A stretch of 32,366 nucleotides of DNA from Chitinophaga pinensis (GTDB lineage: Bacteria; Bacteroidota; Bacteroidia; Chitinophagales; Chitinophagaceae): contig CAMBYG010000019.1 of assembly GCA_945872085.1 (NCBI GenBank), forward strand, positions 1 to 32,366. The letters are read 5' to 3'. Positions 16,095-25,053 of this stretch are shown here, piece after piece. The position numbers and the translations under genes were made by a program. The notes beneath the pieces were generated by a model that ran no database searches, had not been told where the DNA came from, and saw only the letters and a program-made list of their open reading frames with translations. The stretch's first letter is position 1. Each line of letters begins with the position of its first letter.

Positions 16095-19000
16095 TTATTT
16101 TATCAATGCGATATCGCCTTTAACTTGAATTAAATCACCAGTAATGCAAGTAGCATCTACGGTATATATATAGATGTCATTACCCAATGGTGTACTATTA
16201 AATGTTCCATCCCAGCCGTTGCTATAATCGTTTGCAGAAAAGTTGGTTCTTTCAAAAACTAATGTACCCCATTTATTATAGATTCTAAAAGAAAGAATAT
16301 TGCTTATTCCCACACCTCTTACAGCAAAAACATCATTTACTCCATCGCCATTAGGCGTAAAGGTATTAGGCAAAAAGACTTGATTGTTTTCGCAACGTAT
16401 TTTAATATTAACCGAATCATTTGCTTTGCAACCAAATACATTACTTACCGTTATATAGTAAACGGTATTTTCTGTTGGACTAGCCGTTGGCATAGCACAG
16501 GTGTTGCAACTCAAACTTGCAGTAGGCGTCCAAGAGTAGAAGTCGATATTAGTACCAATTGCGCTTAACTGCACAGAAGATCCTGCCGTTAACGTTTGGC
16601 TAGTGCCTGCTATTAAAATCGGTTTGGGGTTTACCGTTACGGTCAATTGTAGGGTGTCAAAAGTACAGGTACCTTGATGAATGGCTACATAGTAAGTAGT
16701 TGTGCTTGGTGGGAAAGCCCATGGGTTGCTAATCTGTGGGTTTGATAAATATGTAATTGGATTCCATGTATAGCTCGTGCCACCATTTGCATTCAATTGC
16801 GTAGAATCGCTGAGGCAAATAATCTTGTTGCTATCTATGCTGCTTGGTAATCTAGGCTGAACGCTAACGACTAAATATGCCGTATCTATACAGCCATTCG
16901 AGTTGCTTGCTATAATTGTATAGTTGGTAGATGTAAATGGGTTTACGAAAGGCGCACTACAATTGCTGCAGGAGAGTCCTGTTGAAGGATACCAATTAAT
17001 TGAATTAGAGTTGGAATTAATGCTTACTGTTTTACCCTGACCTTCACACAGGAATAAGTTGTTAGTTAATGTTATATTGTTGCCCTGTAAGATGTTTATA
17101 GTTTTATAGGCTGTATCGGCACAGCCTACGCTACTATTAGCTATAAGCATAACAAGGTATACACCTGGATTGGCAAATAGATGCGTGGGATTCATTGCGT
17201 TACTCGTGGTGCCATCTCCAAAGTCCCAAAAATAATTATTTATAAAACCATTTGTAGTAGAAGAGGAATCGCTAAAAGTTACGGTACCTGATTTGCAAAA
17301 GCTACTATCAGAAACCCCAAATTTTGCATATGTTTTTTCTACTTTAATGGTATCATTTCCATATACAACAATAACACAATTGGCACCATCACTCATCACT
17401 AATTTAGGCATGTAATGGCCTACTTGATTATAAGTATAATTATAGCTACTGGTACTGCCAGGTGTTGTAATAGTTACTCCATTACTGAAATCCCAAAGTA
17501 GACTTTGTGCATTATTAGTTAGTGCAGTAAATGCAATTCCAGCTGGTGCACACGTATTTGTAGGGGAATAGGTAAAGGTTCCTGACGGACCATTGACAAT
17601 AATTGTCTTAAAAGAAGAGTCGATGCAACCAAGGGTGTTAGTGCTAATTAGTTTGATAAGGTAAGTGCCAGGAATTGTATAAATAATACTTGGATTTTGT
17701 AATGTGCTATTGGCACCGTTTCCAAAACTCCATAAAGAGGCATTACTATTAATACTAGTATTGGTTAGATTTACCACTAATGGTGGGCAAGAAGCAAAGG
17801 TATCGCTAGCCGTAAACATGCTTTTTACTCCATTTATTTGAATGTAATTTGTTTTTATTAAAGAGTCACTACAACCTAGGTTATCTGTGATTTTTAGTTT
17901 TACAGTATACCATCCATCCAAAATATAAGCATGTGTAGGATTGGCATTACTAGAAAAAGTGCCATCTCCAAAAGACCAGTAATAGGATAAATTATTTCCA
18001 ATTGAGGAATCTGTAAAGAATAAAACTTCTTGATTGCAGGCAATAAGTTTATTAACCGAAAACTTAGGTATGGGTTTATTAACTTGAATATAATTGAGCT
18101 TTATCGTAGAGTCTTTACAATTGTGAGATTCTGTAACTACAAGTTTTATTGTATAGTTGCCGCCCAACGGATACGTTGTACTTCCATTAGTTCCGTTACT
18201 ATTAAGCGTATTTCCATAATCCCAAGCATAATTCACAATATTGGCACCAAGTGCTGCTACACTTTGGTTGGTAAAGGATACCGTAAGTGGAGCACACCCT
18301 ATTATCGTGGGTGCAATAAAATCTACATAAGACCCATATACAGCAGTATAGTTGGAAAGAGTTATAGAATCTTTACAATTGTAGAGGTCTGTTATTACTA
18401 ATTTAATGGTATACATGCCAGTGTCGGCATAAGCATGGGTATTGATATTATTTGCACTAGAAGAGCTTGTGCCATCTCCCCAATACCATGTGTAGTTGCT
18501 AAAATTCGTATTTGCTATAGCGGTATACGTGCCAATTGCCTGTTTGCAAATAGTAGTATTACCGGAAAACTGAGTATTTAGGTCAAAAACAGGAACAGAT
18601 AATGTGTCATAGTTTATACAGCCTGTTATGGAATTCATGGCTTTTAAAATAACGACGTAGGTGCCATTAGATGCATAGGTGTGAGTAGGATTGCTTAACG
18701 TACTTGTGCCACCATCTCCAAAATTCCAGAGGTAAGAAGTGGCGCCAATAGAAGTATTAGTGAATGCAATAGTTTTTCTATCTGAACAATTTGCTATACT
18801 AAAAGTAAATATTGCTTTCGGAGGGTTTACATGAATTAAATTAATTTGTTTGAAGGTATCTACACACCCCCCATTAAAGCCCGTAAGCATTACTGTATAT
18901 GTTCCCGTATCTGTATAGGCGTGTGTAATACTATTAGCATTAGAAGCCGTAGTTGTTCCATCTCCAAAATACCACGAGTAAGTTGTTCCTGCAGATGAGG

Positions 19001-20636
19001 TATTAGTAAAGGTAACTGGACTGCCAATGCAGACGGTAGTTGGTGTGGCTGTGAAACTGCTTATGGGTGTTGCAATTAATGTTATGATTCTTTGTTTTGA
19101 GTAAGCACATCCGTTAGCTAAAGTGTAATTCAGTGTTATAGTATATGTGCCAGCAGTATTATAAGAAGCAGTTGGATTGGCCGTTGTGGCCGTTTGCCCA
19201 TTACCAAAAGACCATGCATAGGTGCTTACTGGTGACGTGTTGCTGGTATTTAAAGAAAATGATGTGGTATAAGGTGTGCAGAAAGTTGTATTAGAAACTA
19301 CTAGGCTATCTATAGGTTGCTGTATATGAATTAGATTATTTGCTATGCTGGTACTAGAGCACCCAAAGCTATTCGTTACCGTTAATTGAACCGTAAATTG
19401 ATTAAACGATGAATAGGTATGTGTTGGATTGATTGTTGAACTAGTAGTGCCATCTCCAAAATTCCACAAATTATTATTTATGCCTGCACCGGTGCTCGTG
19501 TTTGTAAAATTGACAATACCTGGTGCTGTGCACGGACTAGTAGGTGAAGCTATAAAGGAAGCAGTAGGTGTGGGTTTTATGATAATGGTTTGTAAAGTAG
19601 AGTCTATACAGGTTCCGTTTTGTGCGATTAGTTTTACGGAATAAGTTCCAGGATTTGTATAATTATGTGTAGGATTAGCTTGATTAGCAATAGTCCCATC
19701 TCCAAAATTCCACGTATACGTTGCACCAGCAGGTGTACTTGTATTTGTGAAGCTCACAGCTTGATTTTGACATAGATTATTGCCTACTGTAAAACCTGCT
19801 GTAGTAGCACTTATAGTTATATAATTGGTTTGCGTAATTGTATCTGCACAACCGGCAGTATTCGTAGCAATTAATTGAACAGTATAGTTACCAAGATTGG
19901 TATAGGTATGGGAGATAGGATTCCCTATTCCGCTTGTATTATCACCAAAATTCCAATTATAGCTTACATTATTTTGATTGCTGGTAGCTGTAAAGGTAGT
20001 AAGTAAAGGAGCCAAACAGGCTGTTGTAGCGCTAGCCGCAAAGGAAGCAGCAGGTTTATCCACTACAGTAATATAATTTGTTTTAGTAAGAATTTTTGAG
20101 CATCCATTATTTGTGGTTATCAGTAAGCTTATGGTATAGTTGCCAAGGGTAGCATAGGTATGCGTTGGATTGCTAAGCGTGCTCGTAACGCCGTCTCCAA
20201 AATTCCACAAATAACTAGGGTTGCTGATGCCTGTACTTAGATTTGTAAATGTAATCGTTTTAGGAGTACATACCATTCCAGAATCGGAAGCTACAAATTG
20301 TACATTTGGTGATGCATATACGGTAATATAGGCGATGCTTGTTTTGGTATTAGTACTTGTTCCGTTTGATGACGTTAAAGTAACTGTATAAGTTCCCGGA
20401 GCAGTATATACTGTTGTAGGATTTTGTTGTGTAGAGTTAACGCTGTTTCCTAAATTCCATTGCCAAGTGTTGGGGTTGCCGGTGCTCAGATCTGAAAATT
20501 GAACAATTAATGGAGCGCAGCCGCTTACTAAGTTGGCACTAAAATTGGCCACGACCTGTGCATAGGAGATAAAACTAGAACTCAAAAATAGAAAAATAGC
20601 AAAGCTAAAAACTTTCGTTTTACTTAATAATTGCAT
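16095..20636 (-). CDS. Giant PKD-repeat protein with T9SS type B sorting domain
   Basis: 1513 aa. The signal peptide ends near SSSFISYAQ (about residue 27). Fourteen PKD-like domains follow in tandem up to about residue 1190, each with a W-x-F-G-D/N-G core (such as SYLWNFGDGVTS) and a final C-x-D or GC motif. Three shorter domains follow (about 1190-1415) with the pattern W-x-P-x-x-x-L and TxYYxxxxN. The last 94 residues start VFLPNTFTPNGDGVNDVF and end QVKGDIALIK, the gliding-motility-associated type B C-terminal domain recognised by T9SS. It is therefore predicted to be secreted and held on or released from the cell surface, as adhesin or scaffold. pdxJ lies 47 bp upstream on the same strand without a visible terminator; porP/sprF follows 5 nt downstream. 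Confidence 0.95.
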   Translation of the reverse strand: MQLLSKTKVFSFAIFLFLSSSFISYAQVVANFSANLVSGCAPLIVQFSDLSTGNPNTWQWNLGNSVNSTQQNPTTVYTAPGTYTVTLTSSNGTSTNTKTSIAYITVYASPNVQFVASDSGMVCTPKTITFTNLSTGISNPSYLWNFGDGVTSTLSNPTHTYATLGNYTISLLITTNNGCSKILTKTNYITVVDKPAASFAASATTACLAPLLTTFTATSNQNNVSYNWNFGDNTSGIGNPISHTYTNLGNYTVQLIATNTAGCADTITQTNYITISATTAGFTVGNNLCQNQAVSFTNTSTPAGATYTWNFGDGTIANQANPTHNYTNPGTYSVKLIAQNGTCIDSTLQTIIIKPTPTASFIASPTSPCTAPGIVNFTNTSTGAGINNNLWNFGDGTTSSTINPTHTYSSFNQFTVQLTVTNSFGCSSTSIANNLIHIQQPIDSLVVSNTTFCTPYTTSFSLNTSNTSPVSTYAWSFGNGQTATTANPTASYNTAGTYTITLNYTLANGCAYSKQRIITLIATPISSFTATPTTVCIGSPVTFTNTSSAGTTYSWYFGDGTTTASNANSITHAYTDTGTYTVMLTGFNGGCVDTFKQINLIHVNPPKAIFTFSIANCSDRKTIAFTNTSIGATSYLWNFGDGGTSTLSNPTHTYASNGTYVVILKAMNSITGCINYDTLSVPVFDLNTQFSGNTTICKQAIGTYTAIANTNFSNYTWYWGDGTSSSSANNINTHAYADTGMYTIKLVITDLYNCKDSITLSNYTAVYGSYVDFIAPTIIGCAPLTVSFTNQSVAALGANIVNYAWDYGNTLNSNGTNGSTTYPLGGNYTIKLVVTESHNCKDSTIKLNYIQVNKPIPKFSVNKLIACNQEVLFFTDSSIGNNLSYYWSFGDGTFSSNANPTHAYILDGWYTVKLKITDNLGCSDSLIKTNYIQINGVKSMFTASDTFASCPPLVVNLTNTSINSNASLWSFGNGANSTLQNPSIIYTIPGTYLIKLISTNTLGCIDSSFKTIIVNGPSGTFTYSPTNTCAPAGIAFTALTNNAQSLLWDFSNGVTITTPGSTSSYNYTYNQVGHYMPKLVMSDGANCVIVVYGNDTIKVEKTYAKFGVSDSSFCKSGTVTFSDSSSTTNGFINNYFWDFGDGTTSNAMNPTHLFANPGVYLVMLIANSSVGCADTAYKTINILQGNNITLTNNLFLCEGQGKTVSINSNSNSINWYPSTGLSCSNCSAPFVNPFTSTNYTIIASNSNGCIDTAYLVVSVQPRLPSSIDSNKIICLSDSTQLNANGGTSYTWNPITYLSNPQISNPWAFPPSTTTYYVAIHQGTCTFDTLQLTVTVNPKPILIAGTSQTLTAGSSVQLSAIGTNIDFYSWTPTASLSCNTCAMPTASPTENTVYYITVSNVFGCKANDSVNIKIRCENNQVFLPNTFTPNGDGVNDVFAVRGVGISNILSFRIYNKWGTLVFERTNFSANDYSNGWDGTFNSTPLGNDIYIYTVDATCITGDLIQVKGDIALIK

Positions 20637-20683
20637 AGACTAACGGGTGTTTTAAATAAATAACTAACTAAAAGGGTATAAAC

Positions 20684-21409
20684 TTATAATTTTTGTAATT
20701 GTCTTTTATATAACTGAATGGTATTTTCTAATCCTAAATAAATTGCATCTGCAATAAGTGCATGCCCAATTGAAACCTCTAATAAACTTGGGATTTCTTT
20801 TTTCAAAAAGGCTAGATTATGTATGTCCAAATCATGGCCAGCGTTTATTCCAATGCCTAATCTATCTGCTGCTAAAGCACAGTTTTTATATTGTGCTATT
20901 GCCTTTGCCGGGTCTACAAAATAATCTTTTGCATATTGCTCTGTGTATAATTCTATTCGATCTGCTTGAATATCTTTAGCTGCTTGTATTTGCTCTATTA
21001 TTGGATCTACAAAAATAGATACGCGAATATTATTTTTTTTAAAAAGCGTTACATAAGAAGCCAACAAATCGCTATTCCCCATAATGTCCCAACCGTGATT
21101 AGATGTAATTTGATGGGTAGCATCTGGCACAAGCGTTACTTGTGTGGGCTTATTATCTAATACTAATTGAACAAATTTATCTTCAATCGGATTTCCTTCA
21201 ATGTTAAACTCTGTTGTGATTACTTTTTTTAAATCATAAACATCTTTGTAGGTAATGTGCCGTTCATCTGGTCTAGGATGCACAGTAATACCATCAGCAC
21301 CAAATAATTCACAATCTATGGCCGTTTTAACAACATTGGGATTATTATGACCTCTACTATTCCTTAGGGTAGCTATTTTATTGATATTAACGGAAAGCTT
21401 AGTAATCAT
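20684..21409 (-). CDS. pdxJ: Pyridoxine 5'-phosphate synthase PdxJ
   Basis: 241 aa from the ATG at 21409. It joins 3-amino-2-oxopropyl phosphate with deoxyxylulose 5-phosphate to make pyridoxine 5'-phosphate in the DXP-dependent vitamin B6 route. Conserved blocks of the TIM barrel are present: LSVNINKIATLRNSRG, GADGITVHPRPDERHIT with the catalytic-region His and the phosphate-binding Arg residues, EGNP with the catalytic Glu, and GIGINAGHDLDIHN with the second active-site His, then VSIGHALI. A longer TTG start at 21427 is unlikely because a perfect -7 element overlaps it. The gene is divergent from the substrate-binding lipoprotein and may be co-transcribed with the PKD cargo downstream. Confidence 0.95.
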   Translation of the reverse strand: MITKLSVNINKIATLRNSRGHNNPNVVKTAIDCELFGADGITVHPRPDERHITYKDVYDLKKVITTEFNIEGNPIEDKFVQLVLDNKPTQVTLVPDATHQITSNHGWDIMGNSDLLASYVTLFKKNNIRVSIFVDPIIEQIQAAKDIQADRIELYTEQYAKDYFVDPAKAIAQYKNCALAADRLGIGINAGHDLDIHNLAFLKKEIPSLLEVSIGHALIADAIYLGLENTIQLYKRQLQKL

Positions 21410-21424
21410 ACTGCATATTCTATG

Positions 21425-21432
21425 CAAATGTA
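21425..21432 (-). promoter_or_regulatory. Bacteroidetes -7 element for pdxJ
   Basis: On the minus strand this reads TACATTTG, an exact TAnnTTTG. It is 15 nt before the pdxJ ATG at 21409 and favours that start over the upstream TTG. A TTG lies further upstream but about 25 nt away, longer than the usual 19-21 nt spacer. Confidence 0.5.
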
Positions 21433-21501
21433 ATTATTAAATTTTAAATTTATTGCGCAATTGATTTATTTAATCCATATTTTCATTATAAAAGCAATAA
21501 A

Positions 21502-23124
21502 ATGTTGCGACTAAGCCAAGCGTTTTTGATTTCCTTTTTTTTATGGTCTATAGGGGCTTGTACGGCTATAGATGAAAGAGCTTATGATCATACGTTTAGA
21601 ATGAATTTGGCAGGTGGATTACATTCTCTTGATCCTGCATTTTCTAAAGACTTGTCTACAATGTGGTGTGCGCAGCTTTTGTACAATACCTTATTAGAAA
21701 CGGATACGAATTTACATTTGCAAGCTAGTATTGCTAAATCATGGGCGGTAGATGCTAGTCAGCTGAATTATACCTTTCATCTTCGTCAGGATATTTATTT
21801 TCATCAACATCCTCTTTTTCCTAAGCACCAAGCTAGAAAATTAGTGGCTAGTGATGTGGTGTTTAGTTTCACCCGTTTGATAGACCCATCTTTAGCTTCG
21901 CCTGGGGCCTGGATATTTAATGATAAGGTTACCGCAACCAATCCTTTCGAGGCAATTAATGACAGCACCCTGATCATTCATTTGAAACAGCCCTTTCAGC
22001 CTTTATTGCATATGTTGAGTATGCCTTATTGTAGTATAGTTCCACAGGAAGTAGTCAACTTTTATAAAGAAGATTTTAGAAGCCATCCTTGTGGTACGGG
22101 GCCATTTCAATTGGTTAATTGGGATGAAGGGGCAAATTTATTATTACACAAGAATCCGAATTATTGGGAGCACGAAAATGGAAAGCGATTACCATATTTA
22201 AGTGGCGTGCAAATTTCTTTTTTTGATGCTAAGGCAACGGAGTTTCTATTGTTTATGCAACACAAGTTAGATTTCGTAAATAGTATCGACGCTTCTTTTA
22301 AAGATCTCGTATTTTACAAAAATGGGATCTTAAAACCATCCTTTCAAAAGCAATTTAATCTTCAAAAAGCCACCTATATCAATACAGAGTATATTGGTAT
22401 TTTTTTAGATACTACTTCAGCTATTTTGAAAAACAGTCCATTAAAAATTAAGCAATACCGACAAGCCATCAATTATGCTATCGATAGAAATAAAATTATA
22501 ACCAATTTTAGGAATGGCATTGGAAGTGCTGCCAACAAAGGTTTTATTCCCAGAGGCATGCCTGGTTATTTTGAATCAGCACAATTTGGTTACAGTTACC
22601 AACCCGAAAAAGCAAAACAACTATTGGCGCAAATTGGGTTTGATAAAAAAGGAAATGCTCCTGCTCTCACCATTTATACTCCAGATAATTATGCTGATAT
22701 TGTTAATTTCATTGCTAAGGAATTAAAAGAAATAGGCATACCTGTAAATGTAGAGGTGATGCAAGCATCGATTTTGAAGCAACAAATGAGTGCAGGCGAA
22801 TTGCAAATGTTTAGGGCTCAATGGATTGGCGATTACCCAGATGCGGAAACATTTTTAGCTGTTTTTTTATCTACGATGCCAGCACCGCCTAATTATACGA
22901 GATTTAAAAGTATGCAGTTTGATGCTTGGTATAAAAAAGCTATGCAATTAGAAGGTGCAGCTCGTTTAGCGCTTTATCGTAAAATGGATAGTATAATGGT
23001 AGAAGAGGCCCCAGTTATTCCTTTGTTTTATGATGAGTATGTACATCTTTACCAAAAGAATATAATTGGATTGCGAAGCAATGCAATGAATCGGATAGAT
23101 TTGAAAAGGGTGATAAAGCAGTAA
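21502..23124 (+). CDS. ABC transporter substrate-binding lipoprotein, family 5 (peptide type)
   Basis: 540 aa. The N-terminus has a hydrophobic segment and a lipobox ending IGAC, placing the lipidated Cys at residue 20. The mature part has FRMNLAGGLHSLDPAFSKDL, LYNTLLETDTNLHLQASIAKSW, YTFHLRQDIYFH, LVASDVVFSFTRLIDP, GTGPFQLVNWDEG and NPNYWEHENGKRLPYL, the ordered motifs of the SBP_bac_5 (DppA/OppA) family. It would capture peptides or similar ligands in the periplasm. No acidic surface-export signal follows the Cys. No permease or ATPase genes are nearby, so it is an orphan and its transporter must be elsewhere. It converges on the TPR gene with no gap between stop codons. Confidence 0.92.
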   Translation: MLRLSQAFLISFFLWSIGACTAIDERAYDHTFRMNLAGGLHSLDPAFSKDLSTMWCAQLLYNTLLETDTNLHLQASIAKSWAVDASQLNYTFHLRQDIYFHQHPLFPKHQARKLVASDVVFSFTRLIDPSLASPGAWIFNDKVTATNPFEAINDSTLIIHLKQPFQPLLHMLSMPYCSIVPQEVVNFYKEDFRSHPCGTGPFQLVNWDEGANLLLHKNPNYWEHENGKRLPYLSGVQISFFDAKATEFLLFMQHKLDFVNSIDASFKDLVFYKNGILKPSFQKQFNLQKATYINTEYIGIFLDTTSAILKNSPLKIKQYRQAINYAIDRNKIITNFRNGIGSAANKGFIPRGMPGYFESAQFGYSYQPEKAKQLLAQIGFDKKGNAPALTIYTPDNYADIVNFIAKELKEIGIPVNVEVMQASILKQQMSAGELQMFRAQWIGDYPDAETFLAVFLSTMPAPPNYTRFKSMQFDAWYKKAMQLEGAARLALYRKMDSIMVEEAPVIPLFYDEYVHLYQKNIIGLRSNAMNRIDLKRVIKQ

Positions 23125-24546
23125 TTATTTTTTTCTTTTATAAGCTGCAATCAACTCACTTACCTTATTTCTTCTTATTAAATCTGCATCTAAAGCTATA
23201 AAACTAGCTACTTTTTGTGGAGCACTTTTGAGGCCAATTTCTAGTTTTTTTAAGGCTTCTTTCGATTTGCCAAGTGCAAATAAACAAGCAGCCTGTAAAT
23301 AATAAAACTCTGGTTTTGGTCCACAATGTTCTTTAGCAATTACTAGCTGAAGCAAGGCGTCTTCAAAAAGTTTGCTCGTATATAAACTCTTTAGGAGTGC
23401 TATCCATGTGGTTTTAATATTGGGTTTAATGCGTACCGCATTGAGATAGCAAATTACGGCTTCATTGGGTATGTTCATGTGCATTAAGCAATTGCCAATA
23501 GCCATATTGTATTGTGCATTATTGGTATCTAAATGTAATGCTACGGCAAAGGCTTTAGCTGCTTTTTCCCATTGCTGTTCGCGAGTATACGTTTCTCCAA
23601 TTTTGAAAAATATACTTGCATCTTTTGGATTTAATAAAGATGCTTGGCGATAGTAATAGCGTGCTTTTTGAAACAATTTTTTCTTTTCCCAACAATGGCC
23701 AATGGCTTCGAAAATAATATCTTCTGGTTGAGCTATTTCTATATGTTTTTCTAAAACTTCAATGGCTTTATCAAACCATTTTAAACGCATAAAGGCATCT
23801 GCCATATTTCGATATGCAAATTCAAATTTATCGTCAATAGCAATGCAATATTCGTAGGCGTCGGCACTTTTTTCATATAATCGTAATCCTTGATAAGCGG
23901 CACCTAAATTGAACCAAGCTGTTGCATTATAAGGATCTTTATCGCACAACTCCGTATGCAATTCCACACTTTCTTCTAATTGCTTAGTAAAATCTGCCCA
24001 AAAACAAATTTTTTGTAAGGCCTCTTCATTTCTGCTATCAATCCTTACTACTCTTTTTAAAGTGTCAAAAACAGCTTCAAATTCTTCTGCTTCATCATAT
24101 ACATCCGAAAGTTCCATTAAGAGTTCTATTTGATCTTTCTTTCCAAAATGAGCAATGTTACTTTCTAACCAATCCGCTGCTTGTTTGTATTTGAGTTGAT
24201 TTAAATAAATATCTGCACGCAATAATACGGCACTTACATTTTTTTGATCTAAACGGTCTAAATCATCAAGTACTTGTAAGGCTTGTCCGTAGCGCTGAAG
24301 TTGAGCTAATATTTCAGCTTTGAATTGTAAAATAGCACTAGAATAAGGAAAGAAACCTAAGGCTATTTCACAAGCTTCTAAGCCTTCCATTTCTTTGGTA
24401 TTAAAAACAAAGTAGTCAATAATTTCTTCGAAGTCGTCTTCATCGAGCGAAATTCTAGATTGACCATTTTTAATAGCCATATAGTCTTGGAGTAATTGCT
24501 CTAAGCTTTTTCCTTCACCTTCTATAAAATCGTCGTCGTCAAACAT
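23125..24546 (-). CDS. Tetratricopeptide repeat protein
   Basis: 473 aa from the ATG at 24546 (an in-frame TTG two codons earlier is possible but unlikely). The N-terminus is very acidic (MFDDDDFIEGEG) with no signal peptide, so it is probably cytoplasmic. From about residue 65 the protein is a continuous array of 34-residue helix pairs; clear units include ATAWFNLGAAYQGLRLYEKS, FEFAYRNMADAFMRLKWFDK and ASIFFKIGETYTREQQWEKA, at about ten copies in all. TPR arrays bind partner proteins. The partner is unknown. It is last in a minus-strand group behind a small lipoprotein, 72 bp away. Confidence 0.9.
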   Translation of the reverse strand: MFDDDDFIEGEGKSLEQLLQDYMAIKNGQSRISLDEDDFEEIIDYFVFNTKEMEGLEACEIALGFFPYSSAILQFKAEILAQLQRYGQALQVLDDLDRLDQKNVSAVLLRADIYLNQLKYKQAADWLESNIAHFGKKDQIELLMELSDVYDEAEEFEAVFDTLKRVVRIDSRNEEALQKICFWADFTKQLEESVELHTELCDKDPYNATAWFNLGAAYQGLRLYEKSADAYEYCIAIDDKFEFAYRNMADAFMRLKWFDKAIEVLEKHIEIAQPEDIIFEAIGHCWEKKKLFQKARYYYRQASLLNPKDASIFFKIGETYTREQQWEKAAKAFAVALHLDTNNAQYNMAIGNCLMHMNIPNEAVICYLNAVRIKPNIKTTWIALLKSLYTSKLFEDALLQLVIAKEHCGPKPEFYYLQAACLFALGKSKEALKKLEIGLKSAPQKVASFIALDADLIRRNKVSELIAAYKRKK

Positions 24547-24618
24547 GGGCAATCGTTTTAATAAAAATAAATCATAAAATAGGATTTACCTTTTTTAGCA
24601 TAAAATAGTTATCAACAT

Positions 24619-24993
24619 TTATTCTGTAACGGGCAAGTAAATGGTTTGTGCTGTTTCGCTTTCTATTTCATAAGGAATGCCCCCTTTTACATTTTGCATA
24701 ACACTGGTGTCAAACCCTGTTCCATAAACGTAATAGCTCCCTTTTTTTAATTCACTAAATACAGCGGTAGGTATGCCATTTTGCAAGGTAGTTTGTGCCG
24801 AGTCGTCATAATATGTAGGCGTATTTTTTGCATTGTATTTTATGTATACTTTGCTATTTGCAATATTTAATCCATGATGTTGGGGAATTATAGATAAACT
24901 AGCACTACCCCCTTTGCCGGCAATCAATTCTTCTTTTCTACAAGAAAAAACTCCTATAAAACTAATAAGCACTATAAAATACCTGAATTTCAT
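24619..24993 (-). CDS. Small lipoprotein of unknown function, possibly surface-exposed
   Basis: 124 aa. The signal peptide MKFRYFIVLISFIGVFSC ends in a lipobox (VFSC) with Cys at residue 18. The residues after it are RKEEL, which resembles the K-(D/E)-(D/E) lipoprotein export signal described in Bacteroidota for transport to the outer leaflet. The mature part is a compact beta-rich domain with ASLSIIPQHHG, SKVYIKYNAKNTP, VFSELKKGSYYVYGTGFD and AQTIYLPV, like a small carboxypeptidase-regulatory or transthyretin-type sandwich. I do not recognise a named family. It lies 60 bp after a GHL10-type gene on the same strand. Confidence 0.75.
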   Translation of the reverse strand: MKFRYFIVLISFIGVFSCRKEELIAGKGGSASLSIIPQHHGLNIANSKVYIKYNAKNTPTYYDDSAQTTLQNGIPTAVFSELKKGSYYVYGTGFDTSVMQNVKGGIPYEIESETAQTIYLPVTE

Positions 24994-25053
24994 ACTCTTT
25001 ATATTTAGTATAAAGTTAGTATATAAATTAATTGTAAAAATGTTAAACTATGT

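Noticed and set aside
18030-18401. 123-codon plus-strand open frame inside the PKD gene.
   Set aside because: It lies antisense to a repetitive coding region, its product has no family pattern, and similar shadow frames occur all along both giant repeat genes.
21407-21427. Longer pdxJ starting at TTG 21427.
   Set aside because: The perfect -7 element overlaps the TTG, and PdxJ homology begins right after the ATG at 21409.
24544-24552. TPR gene starting at TTG 24552.
   Set aside because: An ATG lies two codons later, and nothing favours the rarer start.
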